Assembly: GCA_018399375.1 (NCBI GenBank)
Contig: JAGYOV010000047.1
Coordinates: 1 to 7,290, forward strand
Direction: 5' to 3'
DNA length: 7,290 nucleotides
Source: Dehalococcoidia bacterium
GTDB lineage: Bacteria > Chloroflexota > Dehalococcoidia > GIF9 > AB-539-J10
Position 1 is the first letter of the stretch. The number at the start of each line of letters is the position of its first letter. Position numbers and translations under genes: made by a program. Below, piece by piece: positions 5,074-7,290 of the stretch. Below the pieces are notes generated by a model. That model was given only the letters and a program-made list of their open reading frames with translations. It did no database searches and had not been told where the DNA came from.

Positions 5074-6423
5074 ATGATTTGGAAAAAACCGGCTAAAACA
5101 CTGGTAGTAATTAAACAATCCGAAAGTGAAGACCTCAAATACGCTGAGAGCATCCTCAATACCCTGCGTGAACCCTTACTCGCATTGGACTCGGATCTAA
5201 GGGTAATCAAAGTTAACCGTTCGTTCTATGAAACCTTCAAGGTGACACCTGCAGAGACATTGGGACAGCTTATCTATGACCTGGACAATAAACAGGAGGA
5301 TATCCCCAAATTGCGCGATCTGCTGGAAAGCATCCTTCCGTTGCTGAATGCTCGGGAAATTAAACAAGATTTGGGAAGGCCACTTTTCATCCTTTTGGCC
5401 ATTGAGGATACCACCAATTGCAAGAAGACGGAGAAGTCACTGGAGAGGCAATATTTAATGCTTGCGCGGACGGAGAGTATCGCTAATATCGGAAGCTGGG
5501 GATGGGAGATCGCAACGGACACGGTAACATGGTCGGACGAGTTGTTTCGAATCTTCCAGCGGGACCCACAGGAGGGAGCACCGAGTTTCGCCGAGCATTC
5601 AGTCCTCTATCACCCCGCCGACATGGTGCGATTAAAGCAGGCCGTCGAGGTATGCGTCGCTGATGGGACCCCTTACGAGCTTGAAATTCGGGCCAATCGG
5701 AAAGACGGTAAGACACGGGTGTGTGTGGCGCGTGGAGTCGCCGAGATAGCTCCGGATGGGAAGCCTATCCGCCTGTTCGGCTCATTACAGGACATCACCG
5801 CGCGCAAGTTAACTGAAGAAAACCTCGTTAAGAGCTATGAGTCATTGAAGAAGACCTTGAATGATGCCATCAATACCATGGTCAAAATTGCGGAAAGGAA
5901 AGACCCTTACACTGCAGGCCATCAGCAAAAAGTGACCGACCTAGCTGTTGCCATAGCCAAGGAAATGAAGTTGGACGAGACCCGGATTGAGAACCTCAAG
6001 ACGGCGGCTATAATCCATGATATCGGGAAAATGTATGTACCGTCTGATATCCTCAGCAAACCGGGGAAACTTACTGATATTGAATTTAGCCTGATAAAGA
6101 CTCATGCCCAGGCCGGCTATGACATAATAAAAGGCATGGATTTCCCCGATGCTATAGCAGAGACGGTCCTGCAGCATCATGAAAGGCTGGATGGCTCAGG
6201 GTATCCCAACAGACTGAAAGGTGAAGATATACTACTGGAAGCCAGAATCCTAGCAGTTGCCGATGTGGTAGAAGCAATGGCTTCCCATCGCCCTTACCGA
6301 CCGGCACTGGGTATTGACAAGGCACTGGAGGAAATAGTAAAGAATAAGGGAAAGCTTTATGATTCCGAAGTAGTGGATGCCTGCGTGAAGCTGTTTAATG
6401 AGAAGGGATTTAAGTTTGAGTAG
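5074..6423 (+). CDS. PAS-PAS-HD-GYP protein, probable cyclic-di-GMP phosphodiesterase
   Basis: This 449-residue soluble protein has three parts. A first PAS-type domain (about 21-118, REPLLALDSDLRVI...LLAIEDTT) appears shortened. A second PAS_3-type domain (about 135-245, NIGSWGWEI...GSLQDITARK) follows. The third part is an HD-GYP phosphodiesterase domain (about 262-446). The metal-binding set is intact: E274, H283, HDIGK (315-319), H344, HHERLDGSGYP (368-378) and D397. HD-GYP enzymes hydrolyse cyclic-di-GMP to pGpG or GMP; sensory control through the PAS domains is inferred. There is no transmembrane segment, receiver or GGDEF domain, so input is cytosolic. ATG 5074 has a modest GGGAG at 5062-5066; an in-frame upstream start at 5038 is cut off by TAG. 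The middle PAS is about 58% G+C by hand count against 43-50% on either side. A second PAS gene follows. Confidence 0.9.
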   Translation: MIWKKPAKTLVVIKQSESEDLKYAESILNTLREPLLALDSDLRVIKVNRSFYETFKVTPAETLGQLIYDLDNKQEDIPKLRDLLESILPLLNAREIKQDLGRPLFILLAIEDTTNCKKTEKSLERQYLMLARTESIANIGSWGWEIATDTVTWSDELFRIFQRDPQEGAPSFAEHSVLYHPADMVRLKQAVEVCVADGTPYELEIRANRKDGKTRVCVARGVAEIAPDGKPIRLFGSLQDITARKLTEENLVKSYESLKKTLNDAINTMVKIAERKDPYTAGHQQKVTDLAVAIAKEMKLDETRIENLKTAAIIHDIGKMYVPSDILSKPGKLTDIEFSLIKTHAQAGYDIIKGMDFPDAIAETVLQHHERLDGSGYPNRLKGEDILLEARILAVADVVEAMASHRPYRPALGIDKALEEIVKNKGKLYDSEVVDACVKLFNEKGFKFE

Positions 6424-6451
6424 TAAGATTCAGAATAGAATACTTCACATG

Positions 6452-6479
6452 TTGATTGTTAAATAGTTATAGTTAAAAT
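6452..6479 (+). promoter_or_regulatory. Promoter of the downstream PAS gene
   Basis: TTGATT (6452-6457) and TAAAAT (6474-6479) are 16 bp apart, four and five of six consensus bases. The predicted start near 6486 leaves almost no 5' leader before ATG 6489 or 6498, which agrees with the lack of a Shine-Dalgarno there and points to leaderless translation. Confidence 0.45.
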
Positions 6480-6488
6480 AAATATGAT

Positions 6489-7290
6489 ATGGTGACTATG
6501 GGAACTAAGCAGAAAGCCAGTAATACAGATATCGCCAAACACGAACTGCCTGAGGGAAAAGTTTGGCAATTAAAATTGGACATTACATCGTTTTTGGGAA
6601 ATGCGCCAGATGGTGTTTACCTCAGCGATTTGAGAGGTACGTTTCTCTATGGTAATAAAAAAGCCGAGCTAATTACGGGATATAAAAGAGAAGAGCTAGT
6701 TGGGAAAAGCTTTTTAAAGCTTAATATCCTTCCGGCAGCATATGCAGCCAAGACCGCTAAACTGTTAGCGCTTAATCTTTTGGGGAGGTCCACTGGGCCA
6801 GATGAGTTAGAATTAATTAAAAAAGATGGTACGCGTATATGGGTTGAAATAAACACATCTCCTGTCAAGGAGCGAGGTAACGTGGTAGTTATTGGCTTCG
6901 TCCGCGACATCACCGAGCGCAAGAAAGCAGAACATACTATTGCTCTTACTAATACCATCCTTAAAACTCAGCAGGAAACCTCTTTTGATGGAATTTTGGT
7001 GGTAGATGAACACGGAACAATAATCTCTTTCAATAAGCGTTTTATTGAAATATGGGGTATTCCATCTGATATTGCAGAGTCACGCTCTGACGAGCGAGCA
7101 TTAAATTTGGTGTTAGACAAGCTTGTCGATCCTAATGGTTTCCTTATGCAAGTTAATTATCTATATGCGCACAAAGAAGAGAGAAGCCATGATGAAATAC
7201 TGTTGAAAGATGGCAGAGCCTTAGATCGCTATTCTGCTCCGATGTACGGTACAAATGGGCATTACTATGGCAGGGTATGGTACTTTCGTG
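6489..7290 (+). CDS. Multi-PAS sensor protein, N-terminal 267 residues (3' end outside window)
   Basis: The frame stays open to the window end, so the output domain (histidine kinase, GGDEF, HD-GYP or other) cannot be seen. Two PAS domains are present. The first (about 34-140) runs from FLGNAPDGVYLSDLRG through ELITGYKREELVGKSF and KKDGTRIWVEINTSPV to the domain-closing DITERKKAE. The second begins near residue 163 with SFDGILVVDEHGTIISFNKR, continues with FIEIWGIP, and reaches RVWYFR at the edge, where a DITERK-type end would be expected. No membrane segment or signal peptide is visible, so it is probably a cytosolic sensor. ATG 6489 and ATG 6498 are in frame; an upstream in-frame stop at 6474 limits the start, and no Shine-Dalgarno decides between them. 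It may function with the HD-GYP protein upstream, but each seems to have its own promoter. Confidence 0.88.
   Translation, partial: MVTMGTKQKASNTDIAKHELPEGKVWQLKLDITSFLGNAPDGVYLSDLRGTFLYGNKKAELITGYKREELVGKSFLKLNILPAAYAAKTAKLLALNLLGRSTGPDELELIKKDGTRIWVEINTSPVKERGNVVVIGFVRDITERKKAEHTIALTNTILKTQQETSFDGILVVDEHGTIISFNKRFIEIWGIPSDIAESRSDERALNLVLDKLVDPNGFLMQVNYLYAHKEERSHDEILLKDGRALDRYSAPMYGTNGHYYGRVWYFR

Overview
The window looks like a chromosomal segment of a bacterium of moderate G+C content, most likely Chloroflexota of the Dehalococcoidia type. That assignment is an inference from protein character and gene content: a lysA-holB-PSP1 run, a housekeeping HNH protein, a UPF0200 P-loop kinase beside a dCMP deaminase, and soluble multi-PAS signalling proteins. 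It was not tested by a search.

Left part (1-2712). A plus-strand run holds the 3' end of lysA (lysine biosynthesis), holB (clamp-loader delta' subunit) and a PSP1/RicT-type gene. The three are packed with zero or negative spacing, so translational coupling is likely. The run collides tail to tail, with a 21-bp coding overlap, with a minus-strand HNH endonuclease gene that has its own good promoter at 2745-2773.

Middle (2713-4515). Two 46-codon tandem paralogues (2919-3059 and 3088-3228) encode tiny two-helix membrane proteins of DUF3096 type. They meet head-on a minus-strand two-gene operon made of a UPF0200/dephospho-CoA-kinase-like P-loop protein and dCMP deaminase. That operon starts from a near-consensus promoter (4356-4384) and carries a stem-loop in its 5' leader. 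Divergent from it is a tRNA-Leu(UAG) gene with encoded CCA (4516-4600).

Right part (4601-7290). A 437-bp stretch without a convincing protein gene, containing inverted repeats and a strong promoter, leads to a PAS-PAS-HD-GYP protein, probably a cyclic-di-GMP phosphodiesterase. A second PAS-repeat sensor gene follows and runs off the window end. The HD-GYP gene is the oddest locus. A strong ribosome binding site and ATG lie 36 bp upstream in the same frame, interrupted by one amber codon. The first PAS domain seems to lack about 20 residues. The second PAS module is markedly richer in G+C than its flanks.

No mobile element, CRISPR array or complete new system is evident. The best leads are the paralogous micro-membrane-protein pair, the amber-interrupted start of the HD-GYP gene, and the kinase/deaminase operon with its leader hairpin.
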